A DNA stretch of 52,500 nt from Chrysomallon squamiferum (Eukaryota; Mollusca; Gastropoda; Neomphalida; Peltospiridae), in assembly GCA_012295275.1 (NCBI GenBank), contig CM022665.1:28429446-28481945 (forward strand), in the 5' to 3' direction. Below are positions 1 through 12,140 of the stretch, piece after piece. Within the stretch, counting starts at the first letter, position 1; the number at the start of each line of letters is the position of its first letter. The notes beneath the pieces were generated by a model. It did not search any database, was not told where the DNA came from, and worked only from the letters and a program-made list of their open reading frames with translations. A program made the translations under genes and the position numbers.

Positions 1-206
1 AATATAATAGAATTTAGACATTAATAAAGCTCGGCTTAAAAGTCTAACCAGGTGAATAACAAGTAAAATAATTAAAATAGCCAAACACATGACTGTATGA
101 ATAAACATTTAAACGGGGAGCTATCTGGGAAAAAAAACATTCTGGTTAAACGTCTAAATAGGTGAGTAAACAAATAAAACGTAATTAGAACATCCAAAGT
201 AGGCAG

Positions 207-322
<116 letters not shown>

Positions 323-724
323 TAATTACAACAACAACAACAAAACAAAAATAAATAAATAAACAGGTGACCACACAAAATGCAATTAACACACTATAGT
401 TAGTACTAAAACAAAATGAAATATAAATATCTGATAAAACATACAAATAAAACACCAAACTAAACATCTAAGCACCAACACAAAACTTAACAACTCTTGT
501 CGCTTGACTACTCAATAAACAAACACTAGGCTAACATTTGCTTTTCGGTAAGCTGTAATAAACACTACACACAATAACACAACACACAGCGTTATCTCTA
601 AGAGTCTTTTGTACGTCATATGGCCAAACGACATTCACGAAGCAACAGCTAATTAGTATCACTGACATGATAACAAGTAGTAAATCAATAAACAGCAAGA
701 GGTTGTATTTCCCTTTTCTTTTAA

Positions 725-732
725 TTTTTTTT

Positions 733-793
<61 letters not shown>
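725..793. repeat. T-run followed by (ATT)n microsatellite
   Basis: A run of about 20 T is followed by about 16 perfect ATT units to 793. Confidence 0.95.
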
Positions 794-794
<1 letters not shown>

Positions 795-1019
795 AATAAT
801 TTTAAAATATTTCATTCAGTAATCGACTGAAGTGACAAGCTCGTCAATGCATAATAATGATCGTATCTCAGTACAGTACAACGAGATCAATACGTGAAAC
901 TTCTTCAAGAAGCTTTAAACATCTTATCCTTTTTTTTTTTTTTCTCTCTCTCTCTCCTTTTTTTTTTTTTCTTCATCTAATTCTATAAAAAGCTTTCGTT
1001 TCGTAAATCCGCTCAGTGA

Positions 1020-1591
1020 CTGCCTGTAACGACTGCAAGTCTACCTTTGCGTTCCGCGCGATTTTGCGGAACCGCGCGAAAAAGTCGCTAATACGTCTGC
1101 TTCGAGTGAAAAAGCCTTGAACGCGTTGTAATAGTAATAGCCACGGTGGCGTGGCTTTTTGGATGGCAAGTCAATCGCACGGCGATGAAAGAGGCTGGAG
1201 AGAAGATACTGTGGACAATGTAAGAGCTAAGTAAACCGCCAGTGTGTTTTAGATTTGGCTAGCTGAGTGATTTACTGTTACCAAAACAGCTATTTCGCCC
1301 ATTCTAGTTCATTAAGCAGGATTACTATACCGGATAAATTAGCGTAATAAACTGGCATTCAGTCAACACGTTCGCGTAATACAGGTGATCATAGACTTAT
1401 CGGTGATGTATTTTTAATTCCGTTATGGTTTTTTTCCCCGTTCAGAAATAGATGGTAACCAAACTAGTCTGCTGATACGAACAAACTACGTAGCAGTTAC
1501 ACAGAGATAAGCCTTCGCCAGTGTAAAATTGTAGTGGGGGAAGTGGGAGCGTGGATCAGGAGAATAATAGCTTTCTCTCATATCCAGTTTC
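1020..1591 (+). promoter_or_regulatory. Putative promoter/5' UTR region of the ankyrin-repeat gene
   Basis: This stretch has locally raised GC and dense CpG, in contrast to the AT-rich microsatellite DNA to its left. It contains two CCGCGCGA copies (starting 1054 and 1072), a TTCCGC/GCGGAA inverted pair (1052-1057 and 1066-1071) and a 7-bp perfect hairpin AGCCACG/CGTGGCT (1139-1145 and 1150-1156). The promoter role is inferred from position directly upstream of an intact reading frame; no core element is certain. Confidence 0.4.
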
Positions 1592-2152
1592 ATGACCAGT
1601 GAAAAAAGAAAGATATCCTTTCCGGCCTATTCCGTGCTAGCCGCCGTTGTACAAGATGGGGACATCCGGGAACTTTTAAAAATACTCTACAACAAGGAGG
1701 ATCAAGTTAACATCGATCAAAAAAATCACGTCGGCCTCACAGCTCTTCACCATGGCGTGCTCAGCAACAACCTCGACGCCGTCAAGATCCTCCTTACCCA
1801 CGGCGCGGAAGTGAATGTTCCAGACGTCCACGGTTTGACGTCGTTGCATACAGCTGCAGCATGTGGATTTTTACAAATAGTAAGTCTTCTGTTGTTATTT
1901 GGAGGCGATGTGTTCTGCATGACACGAGAGATGGAACTGCCCATCGATCTGGCAAAAGATGTCAACGTCGTGCGACTGCTGTCGCAAGAAATGACCAGAA
2001 GAATCCATTCGGAGATCTATGTTTCGTCCTACCTTCTCAGGAAAGTGTTCGAGTTGTGGATTATGTTTAAGAGGTTGTTAACATGGATATTTATTACTGT
2101 CAGTAGAAAAATAACACAGGTATACACATCCAGTAAACTAAAACGAGAGTGA
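1592..2152 (+). CDS. Ankyrin-repeat protein, PP1 regulatory subunit 27/16-like (186 aa)
   Basis: A single uninterrupted 186-codon frame. An N-terminal K-I-S-F (residues 7-10) fits the [RK]-[VI]-x-[FW] docking motif that targets protein phosphatase 1. It is followed by the aromatic/hydrophobic helix and DGDI segment typical of PPP1R27, PPP1R16 and MYPT-type subunits, then two clear ankyrin repeats at about residues 47-79 (GLTALHHG, HGAEVN) and 80-112 (GLTSLHTAAACG, GGDVF), and a degraded third (LPIDLAKD). Length is close to vertebrate PPP1R27. The C-terminal 50 residues are lineage-specific, basic and hydrophobic (WIMFKRLLTWIF), possibly a membrane-associating helix. The frame continues through a strong internal GTAAGT near 1878, and the protein homology runs across it, so the region is read as one exon. 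It could also be the last exon of a longer gene. CpG is high in the body, unlike the three housekeeping genes to the right. Family is fairly sure; exact orthology is not. Confidence 0.8.
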   Translation: MTSEKRKISFPAYSVLAAVVQDGDIRELLKILYNKEDQVNIDQKNHVGLTALHHGVLSNNLDAVKILLTHGAEVNVPDVHGLTSLHTAAACGFLQIVSLLLLFGGDVFCMTREMELPIDLAKDVNVVRLLSQEMTRRIHSEIYVSSYLLRKVFELWIMFKRLLTWIFITVSRKITQVYTSSKLKRE

Positions 2153-2448
2153 ATTACCATTGTGATATATATAATTATTATTATATTATATATTTTTTAT
2201 CAATATTTTTTTAAATGTTCATTTGTACTTTTTTCTTTTCTATTTTTTTTTTCTTTTGTTTTAAAAAGAAAAAAAAAAATGTATTTTTGCTTTTACCGAT
2301 GTATTAAATAACACACTCATATCCGTGTATGTGCTTCGCTGTAAAAGACGCACAACGTATTTATGCGAGCATAAATATTTCTGAATTAAAACTCGCCTTC
2401 TTGGAGACTAGACAAATTTGTTTAGTAATATTATTTCCTGCATAAGAA

Positions 2449-2454
2449 AATAAA
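2449..2454 (+). other. Candidate polyadenylation signal AATAAA for the ankyrin gene
   Basis: First reasonable AATAAA downstream of the stop at 2152 outside a homopolymer context; it would give a 3' UTR of about 320 bp. AATAAA is common in AT-rich DNA, so this is only positional support. Confidence 0.35.
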
Positions 2455-2800
2455 TCCTATATTTGGATTCAGGCTTTCTTTCTACCTTTTAACTAAAATT
2501 CATTATGTAGTTCTAGTATATCACGTTATTTAATACATCTAGCTAATAATTGTAATTTCGTATGAAACATCATGTTTATACTGAGTTTATACTGAAAAAA
2601 AAAATAAAAGCTAAGACTTGAATGTGAACCTGCGGCCAAGTTTAATGTAAGGGAAACGTTTTGTGTGAAACGGGTCAACTGATATATTGATAACAACTAT
2701 ATAAGTAGAAAGCAAACCGTTCTGCCAGCATGACTTCTCGGTCAGATTGTAAACTGATATTTTACTTATTTATATACATGATTATATATTGTACATACAT

Positions 2801-2909
2801 GCAGACACATACATACATACTTGTACATACATACATACCTACAGATATATAATATACAAACACACATAAACATACACATTCATACATACATACATACATA
2901 CATACATAC

Positions 2910-2940
<31 letters not shown>

Positions 2941-2980
2941 CATACATACATACATACATACATACACAACACACACATAG
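2801..2980. repeat. (CATA)n microsatellite
   Basis: Mostly perfect CATA units with a few interruptions, flanked by CACA. It gives artificial His-Thr-Tyr-Ile or Cys-Met-Tyr-Val frames on the two strands. Confidence 0.97.
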
Positions 2981-4298
2981 ACATGCACGTTCAGAAGGGC
3001 TTTCGAATGTATACGGACGCCTATACAAAAACCGTAGAGAAAGGAACTGTAAAGAAAACGAAGGCGTTACATGTAGACATCTTGTTGACTCTGTATCAGT
3101 GTCATCTTGATTCAGCATCTTCATCCACCGACAGGAAGATCAAAATATTTTTTTTAAAGTAAAAAGAAAACAGAAAGAATGCGAGCCGCGTAAAAGAGCT
3201 GTATTTTCATTTCTATTTTCGTAAACTCTTCCTGTTTGTTTAAATGTAAACTGAAGGTTATGGGTTTCACTTCAAAGCTTTTGAAAGACTTTATTGTTTG
3301 CCCCTTGAGTGCTTCAAGAATAATATTCATCAGGCTTTGTCATCTTTTATGCGTTTTAACAGCAGTTTCATTTGAAAACCTTTCCTAAAATAGCCGTGTA
3401 GGGTCGGAGGAGGCAGGGGCTGCTGTCCAGGTATGTCGTAGTAATTATTTCCCAGTCACGTAATAAACTGAAGAAACATGTCTTTCTTTTCACTGCGTTC
3501 AACATATCTGAAACAAAATCAAAACTAAATTTAAAAAATAAATAAATAAAATGTAATATCAAAATATATGTTTTGATATTAACTGTGAGTTATTGTTACC
3601 TTAAGAGTTTCTTAATAATAAATTTCTCTGATATAGTCGATAGTTATCGTTCCCTTGTAAACAAGAAAATGTTAATAATAATTTTATTATTAGTACCAGA
3701 GTTTTATATTAGTTTGTGCGGCCTGGAATTAAGGTTTATGTACGATGCCCTGGAGATGACCCAGAGTGTTAACATTTCTCAGTAAACAGTCATTCTTTTT
3801 CACAACTATTCACAGAGATTTTGATTTATTCAAAAATTATATTCAATGCTCTACACAGAGGTCAATTAATTATACATATATCATTTATACCTTCTTTCAA
3901 ATTATACTTCAATTATGTTCCGAATACTTATTCTCCACGATTAATCTTTTGATTTGGTTTTGAAGCAAATAAAACACCGTTTTGGCATAAAACATACATG
4001 GACTGCTTCGCTTGATACAGATGGTTAACATTCCCGGTCATTAACCCGTCCTCGGTTATTTTCCAATCCAGCAACAGCTTCGCCACTGGTAACTGAAACT
4101 AGCTAAACGTTCACTTGGCTTCCTTCTGTTCAGGTAACGTCAAGAACGGACACCTGCAGTTTTAGACGCAAGCAGCAGATTTCATAGTTTTACATGGTAA
4201 ACACTTTCTTGCAGTGGACGTTGAATCACTAAATTAACTTTAAAATCAATTCGAATGTTAGATCCTATAACTCAACGACCCCAAGATAGGAATTTCAG

Positions 4299-4377
4299 TT
4301 GTTGTTGTTGTTGTTGTTGTTGTTATTATTATTATTATTATTATTATTGTTGTTGTTATTGTTGTTATTATTATTAT
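4299..4377. repeat. (TTG)n/(TTA)n trinucleotide tract
   Basis: Alternating blocks of TTG and TTA/ATT units; the plus-strand translation is only Cys and Tyr runs. Confidence 0.95.
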
Positions 4378-5450
4378 CATCGCCGTCATTATCATCATGA
4401 TCTTTTGGTACCTAGTTATTTCTTTGTTGTTTGGGTTTTTTATTGGTTGGCTTTTTTTGTGCGTATGTGTTTTTAATTATTATTATTTTATTTTATTTTA
4501 TTTTTTCATTTGTTGGTTTTTTTGTTTTTTTTTGTTTTTTTGCTTTGTTTATTTTTTAATCGAAGAAATATTTTTTTTTAAATAAAAAAAAATCTTTACG
4601 TATGTGTAACATACAGTCTGATAATTGATTCATGTTTGAAATTTTTATTTTTAACATTGTCACAGTTTTTAACCTAGCAGTGTAAAAATACATATGTATC
4701 ATTTTAATACTATACGCGAAAATGAATAAAGATTACAAATATCTTTTAATTTCACGTTCATATAATCAAATTACTTCCAGCTTCTATTTTTCTTCTTCTT
4801 CTTAAATAGAAACGACAATATTTTCCTTACAGGAAATCCTATGTACAAATCTGGCTTATCATACAAAAAATCTTTTAAAAGTATTTTGTGAATTATTGCA
4901 TCATGTGGCTCAGAAGTGTTTTGAAATTAAAACGTAATAGCTGTGGTGTTAACAAAATTTTCTCTTTTTTTTTTTTTCTCTTTCTTTTCCTTTGGCCATT
5001 TAAATTATACATATTAAAAAATAAATAAATAAATAAATAAATAAGCCCGTATTAAAATATTCAGTTCTTAGAAACTGCTCCACCAGTGATAACATCAAAC
5101 TGTTACCCGAGATCTAGAAACTATCACAACGGCCCGTTAAATGTTACTTTCTCAGAATTTGCAATCGTCTGCTCAGCGAGACTTCCGAGTTTATCAGTTA
5201 ACGATTATTTGATTATAGAAACTTGGAATGGTGGGATCAGTTTATGAAAAGTTAATGCTTTCTGATTCCACTTTTCAGTTTCAATGTTTGTCTTGTTTCA
5301 CGATTCTTTGCGTCTGCTTTCATAAAAGAAGCTTCTTTAGTTTACTTAATCGATATCATTTATTACTTTTTTTTGTTCATTGTCGTACAGAATGCTTAAA
5401 ATAGATAGCCTACTTAAATCGTTTCTTTTTCAGAAACAGGAGGAACAGCA

Positions 5451-5451
<1 letters not shown>

Positions 5452-5513
<62 letters not shown>

Positions 5514-5570
5514 TGCACACACACACACACATACACACACACAGCCAGACACACACACACACACACATAC
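5452..5570. repeat. (CA)n microsatellite with interruptions
   Basis: Pure CA to about 5507, then CA blocks separated by TATACATG and GCCAGA-type interruptions to 5570. Confidence 0.97.
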
Positions 5571-7342
5571 ATATCAGTTGACATTTACTCTGGGAAGAGA
5601 GAGAGACTGAGCTGTGCTTGCTGTTTTGTGACATTTATTGTGTTTATTTAAAAGAAAGTGTGTCATTTTATTACGTGCTTATTTTTTATTAAAATGTATT
5701 ATGACATTTTTAGCTGTTCACTTTGTTTTATGTAGTAATATCTCTTTGTGTTGTATATATTTATTTATTTATTTATTTATTATATACATCCTTCTGTAAC
5801 TGGTTTCGTTTATCAATATATTCAAACTACACTTTTAAAGAAATTGTACAGATTGTAAAGAAAATCATGTGAGGTAAATGCATGCCTTATGTGGGCACAA
5901 TAACCAGTTATCTACACGTCGCCAGACATAGAGATATTATATCACGAAGATTTAACCATAAAATCAGCTCATTTCTCACCAGCCTACTCAACTATCATTA
6001 CTCCAGTTTTCAAAACAACTCGCGTCCATGACAGAAGTGCTTGAACACACGGAAAAAAAAGAAGCTAACATCCATTTCAAGCAGCGTCTTGAAACACATG
6101 TTCATATCGTGTAACAGAAACTTAATTAATATGAGCACAAGAAAAAGTTCATCTGAAGTGAAGTGACTACTAAGACTTCGCGCTAGAGTTGTTTTATCTT
6201 CCACTGCGTGTCAAGAAGACAGCCTAGAAGAACACAACTTGTAAGGATAAAACTGTTATGTAGTGAGATGATGATATTCATTGTTTCATATGTACGTAAA
6301 TACACAGAGACACACACAACACATATACACACATATAAACACACACATATATAAATACATGCATACGTACTTGCATACACATATACATACATACACACAT
6401 ACATAAATGTATACATATATAAATGCATACATTTATAAATACCTTAAGTACATAATACACAGGTACGTAAAAAATAAAACGTGTCATTCGACAACTCATA
6501 TATAAATAAATCTGAAGAAAATTAGATTCGACGGCAGCCATCAGATTTCTATAAAACATTCATCTTGTATATAATTAAAGCTGGTTTTTTACTCGCATAG
6601 ATAATTAAAAAATATTTTAATAATCGATTATGACTTTTGATCGATAATCGTTCTTCACAGGAGAGACAAACTGATCGATAAGACCCTCCAGCTATTGTTA
6701 CCGTGGTGATGAGAATGTAGCTTATTTATCTAATAAATATTTAAGGCGCGAAAGAGGGAGGTAGACACATACACTGAGCTTATAATCAATATTTACATGG
6801 ATTGTAATTTCAGTGCATTGTGTTGAATTACTAGAAACATTTCCATATATTTACCTATGGTTATAATTATCATCATCATTACTATTGCAGTTTCTGCTCC
6901 AATTGTTAATGTTGTTGTTGTTGGTGATGGTTGTGGTATTACCGATGCTCTGTTTTGCGTGGTTGTCGGCTTGTTTATTTTACTAAACAAACATGTTATT
7001 ACATTTCCAATTAATGTTTATTTTTATAGGGGCAAAAAATGTTTGCTAATAATAAAGTATAAAAATTAAAATACTTCTATGACAAAATAAAGAAATTTGT
7101 TCTAATCGTCCTATTTCTTCAATGTTGATGTTGATGTTTGGTGACTGCAGGATAAACAAATATAAAATAAATTATTATCTGTCACAAAAAGCTTCTAAAC
7201 ATTTTGGTACTGAGAGTTACGTTTATCTAAAATTTTAATTAAAACATTTTGACATCACACTTACGAAGTAGAGGCAAGGTTTCTTTTATATTACAGAAAA
7301 GTACATATCATGGAGATAACAGTATGAACAAACTAATCTTAT

Positions 7343-7866
7343 CCACTTGATCTAATTTCACACCTAAACTTTTCCCATTTGATCTAAAGAAAAGGATTAG
7401 GTTTTTGCCCACTTGATTTAGTATTCGATGCTCACTAGACCTTGTGGATGTTCCCAAGTTGTGTTAGTGGACACTTACAGACGGGGGTGATCAATTTCTG
7501 CAAGATACCAAAGCAGAAGGAGCCTTAGATTTTCCAGTTCGACTTTGAGAAAGCTGTCGCCAGTTCTGCAACGAAAGTGTTCGAGAGGGTTCAGATGCTT
7601 TTTCCAAAACATCCAAGCTGTATGGAGGAAGATTAAACATGCTGGTCGGACTCTCCAGTACAAAGAAAACATGGCGTTCCATAGATTTGTAGCTTGAGCC
7701 AAGATACTCCCACTCGTGCTACTAGACCAAGTTGAGGTTACGTGGCTGGATGCCATTACATTTTCCCACATAACTCATTACGTAATCCCCTACGAGATTG
7801 CAAATGAACTCTCCCAATTACCTATATAGTCTAACAGCCTATTACATAATTACCACTTGATCTAAT
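7343..7866 (+). mobile_element. Decayed MULE-type DNA transposon fragment
   Basis: Plus-strand translation of 7538-7586 reads FDFEKA followed by an A/V/F-rich helix. One frame over, from 7587, it continues with CFFQ, a VWRKI motif, then QYKEN and MAFHRFVA, a TGA at 7695-7697, and AKILPLV. This order matches the MULE transposase domain (Pfam MULE): a D-F-E catalytic aspartate, a C-F-[FH]-[HQ] motif, WRK, then a YKE-type helix and LALAFVP-like end. At least one frameshift and stop codons show it is dead. A 14-bp repeat CCACTTGATCTAAT occurs at 7343-7356 and again at 7853-7866, with degenerate copies at 7375 and 7409, suggesting remains of terminal or subterminal repeats. The exact ends and family are not determined. 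A 98-codon minus-strand frame over the same bases is a shadow. Confidence 0.7.
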
Positions 7867-8622
7867 AATCTAACTGCATCTGTTGTGAAGTTTTGTTACA
7901 CTGGATACAAACGGAAGGTCCAAAAGAAATACCAAGACAACTGAACATACTGAAACAATACGATTACGCTGAAGCTTCACTGTATCCATAAATATTTCAA
8001 AAACATTTTTTAATCTCGTTGAATCCTTTACTATATTTGTTTTGCCACTACAACATGATAACCTTTGCTGTTTTACTTTCTTATTGTTAAAGGAAAGGTT
8101 AGCATAATCTAAATGAGCTGTCTGATCCCTTTAATAATTCCTTATTTTTTGTTTACCGTCGCGACCGTTCCCGAAGAACAACTTGTTCAAGTAAAATAAT
8201 TAGAAAGTTAATTACAAGCCAAGATTATCAAGTAACTTATCAAAGAAAATCTCTTCAAATGGACGCCTATTTTTAATTAATTATAATTGTAATGTGTGTT
8301 CTGTTCGCGAGTTTTTCATTATTTCTTTATCGCTCTATTTGGTTTCTTAGGACTGGGCGGATATGAATGTTATTGCAGTGTATTCTTAACGTTTGTTAAT
8401 TCAAAACAGCTGTCACCAATAACCACAATGAGATGAAGACTCGAACTTACATGTACTGTTGTTATGTACTGACGTCAGTTTTAATGCTAAAAAAATAGCC
8501 TGCAAAAGTTATGCCGATGTATTTACAAAACGATCGTTCCTCCAGTTTCCTCAATACCGAAAAAAAAATATATATATATAATAAGTAAATAAATAAGTAT
8601 ATAAATATAATAAATATAATGA

Positions 8623-8653
<31 letters not shown>

Positions 8654-9136
8654 AAAGTAGTATTTGTAGTAGTAATAGTAATAATAATATATAATATATT
8701 TATAAAAACAATAAAACATTATTTACAACTTATATCGAGTATTACAAAATATTTGCTATTTCTAGTTTACGTTATAAGTTTGATAGTAACAACAAATCAT
8801 AAATTAACGTTCGGTAAGTCCTGAATTAAACATCTGCGCACGTTTTACTTAATTTGTGTAGCCGATGCTGAACAGTTCGTTATGTTTTTCGATCTGGTTT
8901 GAGTGCGAAAAGGGCGATATTTTAAATACTTTTTAGTTTATTAAACATGTATTTCAGTTTGAGAATGTAAATTTTCACTCTGATCTGCAACTAGTCAGGA
9001 TTTTCAAGGTAGCTAATATGCATATGTTTGATCTGTTTTAACACTGCATTTCTAATCCATTCCACTTAATTCTGTTTTCATTTCTTGCAAAGCCTTTTAA
9101 TATTCTTCTTTTCTTTTTGATTTTATTATTATTATT

Positions 9137-9348
<212 letters not shown>

Positions 9349-10411
9349 ACTTTGAATAAAAGAAAGAAACTGTACTTTGTACATGTCTCCACGCATATAT
9401 AATGAAATACATAATTTACTGAAACTTTCAGATTCTATCTATATATGTCTTATTAACCAAGCACTAATTTCACCAGAAAATAACCAGTCTTTATGTTTGT
9501 GGATATCTGGAGTTTCTCTGGCTACAGAAAGGTGAACTACGTATGCACGATTAGATCTCAATTGCTCAAGTAGGCTACGCATGTCGTACCTGCTAAATAT
9601 TAATAACTGTATTTCGCCAGATCTTGTTCGCCCAGTCCAGGTATTAATTCAGCTTTCTTGTTTTGCAAATAAGAATACCCGAAAGTTAATCTATATAAAA
9701 CTCTAGAAAGAAAAGAATTCTTAAGACCTCTTGATCCCTCTTATATTAATTCGAAGGGACAATGAAATATGAGGTGGGATTCAGGTGGAATAAATAATAC
9801 ATGTGATAATGTCTTCACGCGGCTAGTTTTGGGTAATGATCCGTTAGTGGAAATAAATCACTGTAAATAATCCGTTATTTTTTTTTAAAAAATATTAATT
9901 ATTTCTAACGGTCAGTGCCAGCGATCTGATTTATTATTCAAGTTGAGAAGATTTAATAACTTTGTGCTGCAAAACAGTTTACCTCTGTGATTCACCGTTA
10001 CCATGGTTACTCTGTAAACAGTTAATAATAAACCGAGGATGAGCTAATGCGAAACTGATATTCATACATATAACCCATAGTCAAACGTACATTCACATAC
10101 ATTCATACATACATACATACATACACACACACACATACATACATACATACACAGACAAACACATAGACAAACACACACAGACACCATACATACATAGATG
10201 CACTTGTAAAATGTGTAAAATTTCAGTTGGAGCTAAATATCTTTAAATCAAATGAGAATTATGTTTTAGGTTATTAGAAGATTACGGTTATTGGGCAAGT
10301 TCATGTAGAAACTCGTAAGGGATTATAAGAGATCATTTTGGATGTTCAGTTGTATAACGTTGGAGTCTATTTATGCACATTTGCTTCAAATTAAGAAATA
10401 GCGTGCCTTTG

Positions 10412-11010
10412 TGTTTACGCGTTTTGGTTTAAACTTATTAGTTGTGCATATGTGTATGTACGTATGCTTGTATCTATTCTCGTCGGTACGAGCAGATGCT
10501 TATGTGTGTATGTATATGTGTATCGTTTTAATAAAAAAAATTATGTGTCAATGTAGGGGTTTGTGTGTGTACGTATCCGTGTTATTTCTTTGTGTGCGTA
10601 TCTTTGCGCTCAGATGCATGTATGTTTATACGTCTACTTGTAAGTACATGTGTAATTATGTTTGTGCGAATTTCTTTGCGTATACGATGAGTGTTAGGTT
10701 TACTGTCTGTTTTGTGTTATTATTTATTATTAATATTTACTTTTTTATTTGCTGTTTTGTGTATGTGTAAGACTTTCTGTATGTATGTACGTCCTTGTGT
10801 ATTTGTGTGTGTATATACGCCTCTATACGTATATGAATGAAAAAACGTGATTTTTATTTTAAGTACGTGTTTATGTATATGTGTACATGTATTTGTATAT
10901 TTGTACGTATGCAGGTCTGTTTTTATATTTATATGGATGTTGGTCGGTTTATATCTGTTTGTCTCTCTGTTTATCCATCTGTTTGTCTGTCTGTATAAGT
11001 AAAGTCTATA
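10412..11010. repeat. Degenerate TG/TATG-rich low-complexity stretch
   Basis: The plus strand is built largely of TGTG, TATG and GTAC-type words over about 600 bp, with strong T+G bias. It looks like an old, mutated microsatellite rather than coding DNA; the 119-codon frame in it is Val/Cys/Tyr/Met-rich only because of the repeat. Confidence 0.6.
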
Positions 11011-11763
11011 TACTTTAGCAGGTTCCTATGCAGTTCGGTTCCTATGCAGTTCGGTTCCAAAACAGGGGCTCCGCATGTCTGTTATTCTGTCTGCTTCCTT
11101 TTTTATTTCCACATTCCAGGGTCTCGCACACGAGTGAGTAAGTCTGTAGCTTTTCTTTTTTCTTTTTTCCGAGTGTCACACTTTCTAAGAGTAAGCGTTC
11201 TTTTTACTGAAGTTCCTTCAGTTTTCTTAACGATTTTCACAAGGCAATGGATATTAATTTGTTTTTTTTTCTTTCAAAGCTACATTATTTAAGCAATAAT
11301 GTGTGGATTTCTTATAAACTCAGGTTTTCATCTTCGCTAATCTTTAACACTATGGAAATATGGTTCAGAATTTATATCAATTTCGGACTGCAGTTATCTT
11401 GTTTTCAGGGAGAATAATTTTAATATTCAGTATTCACAGTAGTTATTGATGTGAATTGTTTTTGCATCTGACTCTATAGTTGGTCTGTTAGATGTTCTCG
11501 ATTACAGCAGTTTACAAGTAAAATAATGTAAATACGTTTTTGAGTGAACCTGCGTCACTCTACATACTATAATAATAACAATAAAATAAAATTGTTTTTC
11601 TCATGGGAACCGGCTGCCACTTAAATAATATATATATATACATATGAAAACAGGGTCCATAAACTATATAAATATGTGATTTATACCGATTGATTTAAGA
11701 TCGAACTGAAGATAATATGACAGAAGCCGACTAATTTATTCAGACAAAATGAGCTGTAAAAAC

Positions 11764-11816
<53 letters not shown>
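11764..11816. repeat. (ATT)n microsatellite
   Basis: About 17 perfect TTA/ATT units. Confidence 0.96.
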
Positions 11817-12061
11817 TGAAGTTTGTGAACAAAATCAGTGCAGCTGTTTCTGGTTAGAGCATGACATACTAAAGAACAAACGAAATTCCCAGAATCTGCT
11901 TCCATATATGTGTGTGTGTTTTTTTAAATATTTAATGACGAGAGGAAACCAGCTGTCGCTACATACAGTAAACTACTGTTATACGTTAGCCTCAAGCAAA
12001 TCGTTTTATCTGAACCTTTCCGCAGAAACGGAAGAGCACACACCAGGTTTTTTTGTTCTTT

Positions 12062-12064
<3 letters not shown>

Positions 12065-12138
<74 letters not shown>
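12065..12138. repeat. (CA)n microsatellite
   Basis: About 37 perfect AC dinucleotides. Confidence 0.98.

Positions 12139-12140
<2 letters not shown>

Larger units (their letters stand above)
2455..7342. other. Gene-poor intergenic DNA with microsatellites
   Basis: No conserved coding region is visible. Contents: a long CATA tract (2801-2980), TTG/TTA tracts (4299-4377), a CA tract (5452-5570), TTTA (5758-5781), a degenerate CA/CATA tract (6300-6425), and unique CpG-normal DNA between them. All longer open frames lie over repeats. One exon-like minus-strand segment (3368-3507) and a cluster of ATCGAT motifs (6623-6679) are discussed as findings. Confidence 0.7.

Noticed and set aside
1139-1161. 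Hairpin followed by T5, resembling a rho-independent terminator
   Set aside because: The genome is animal, so this terminator type does not apply; kept only as a structural curiosity.
2762-3162. Frames of 113-120 codons over the CATA tract
   Set aside because: Repeat-derived on both strands; the non-repeat tail has no recognisable motif.
5380-5634. His-Thr-rich plus-strand and Cys-Val-rich minus-strand frames
   Set aside because: Translation of a CA repeat.
7475-7771. 98-codon minus-strand frame with complex composition
   Set aside because: It is the complement of the plus-strand MULE transposase relic, which explains the sequence better.
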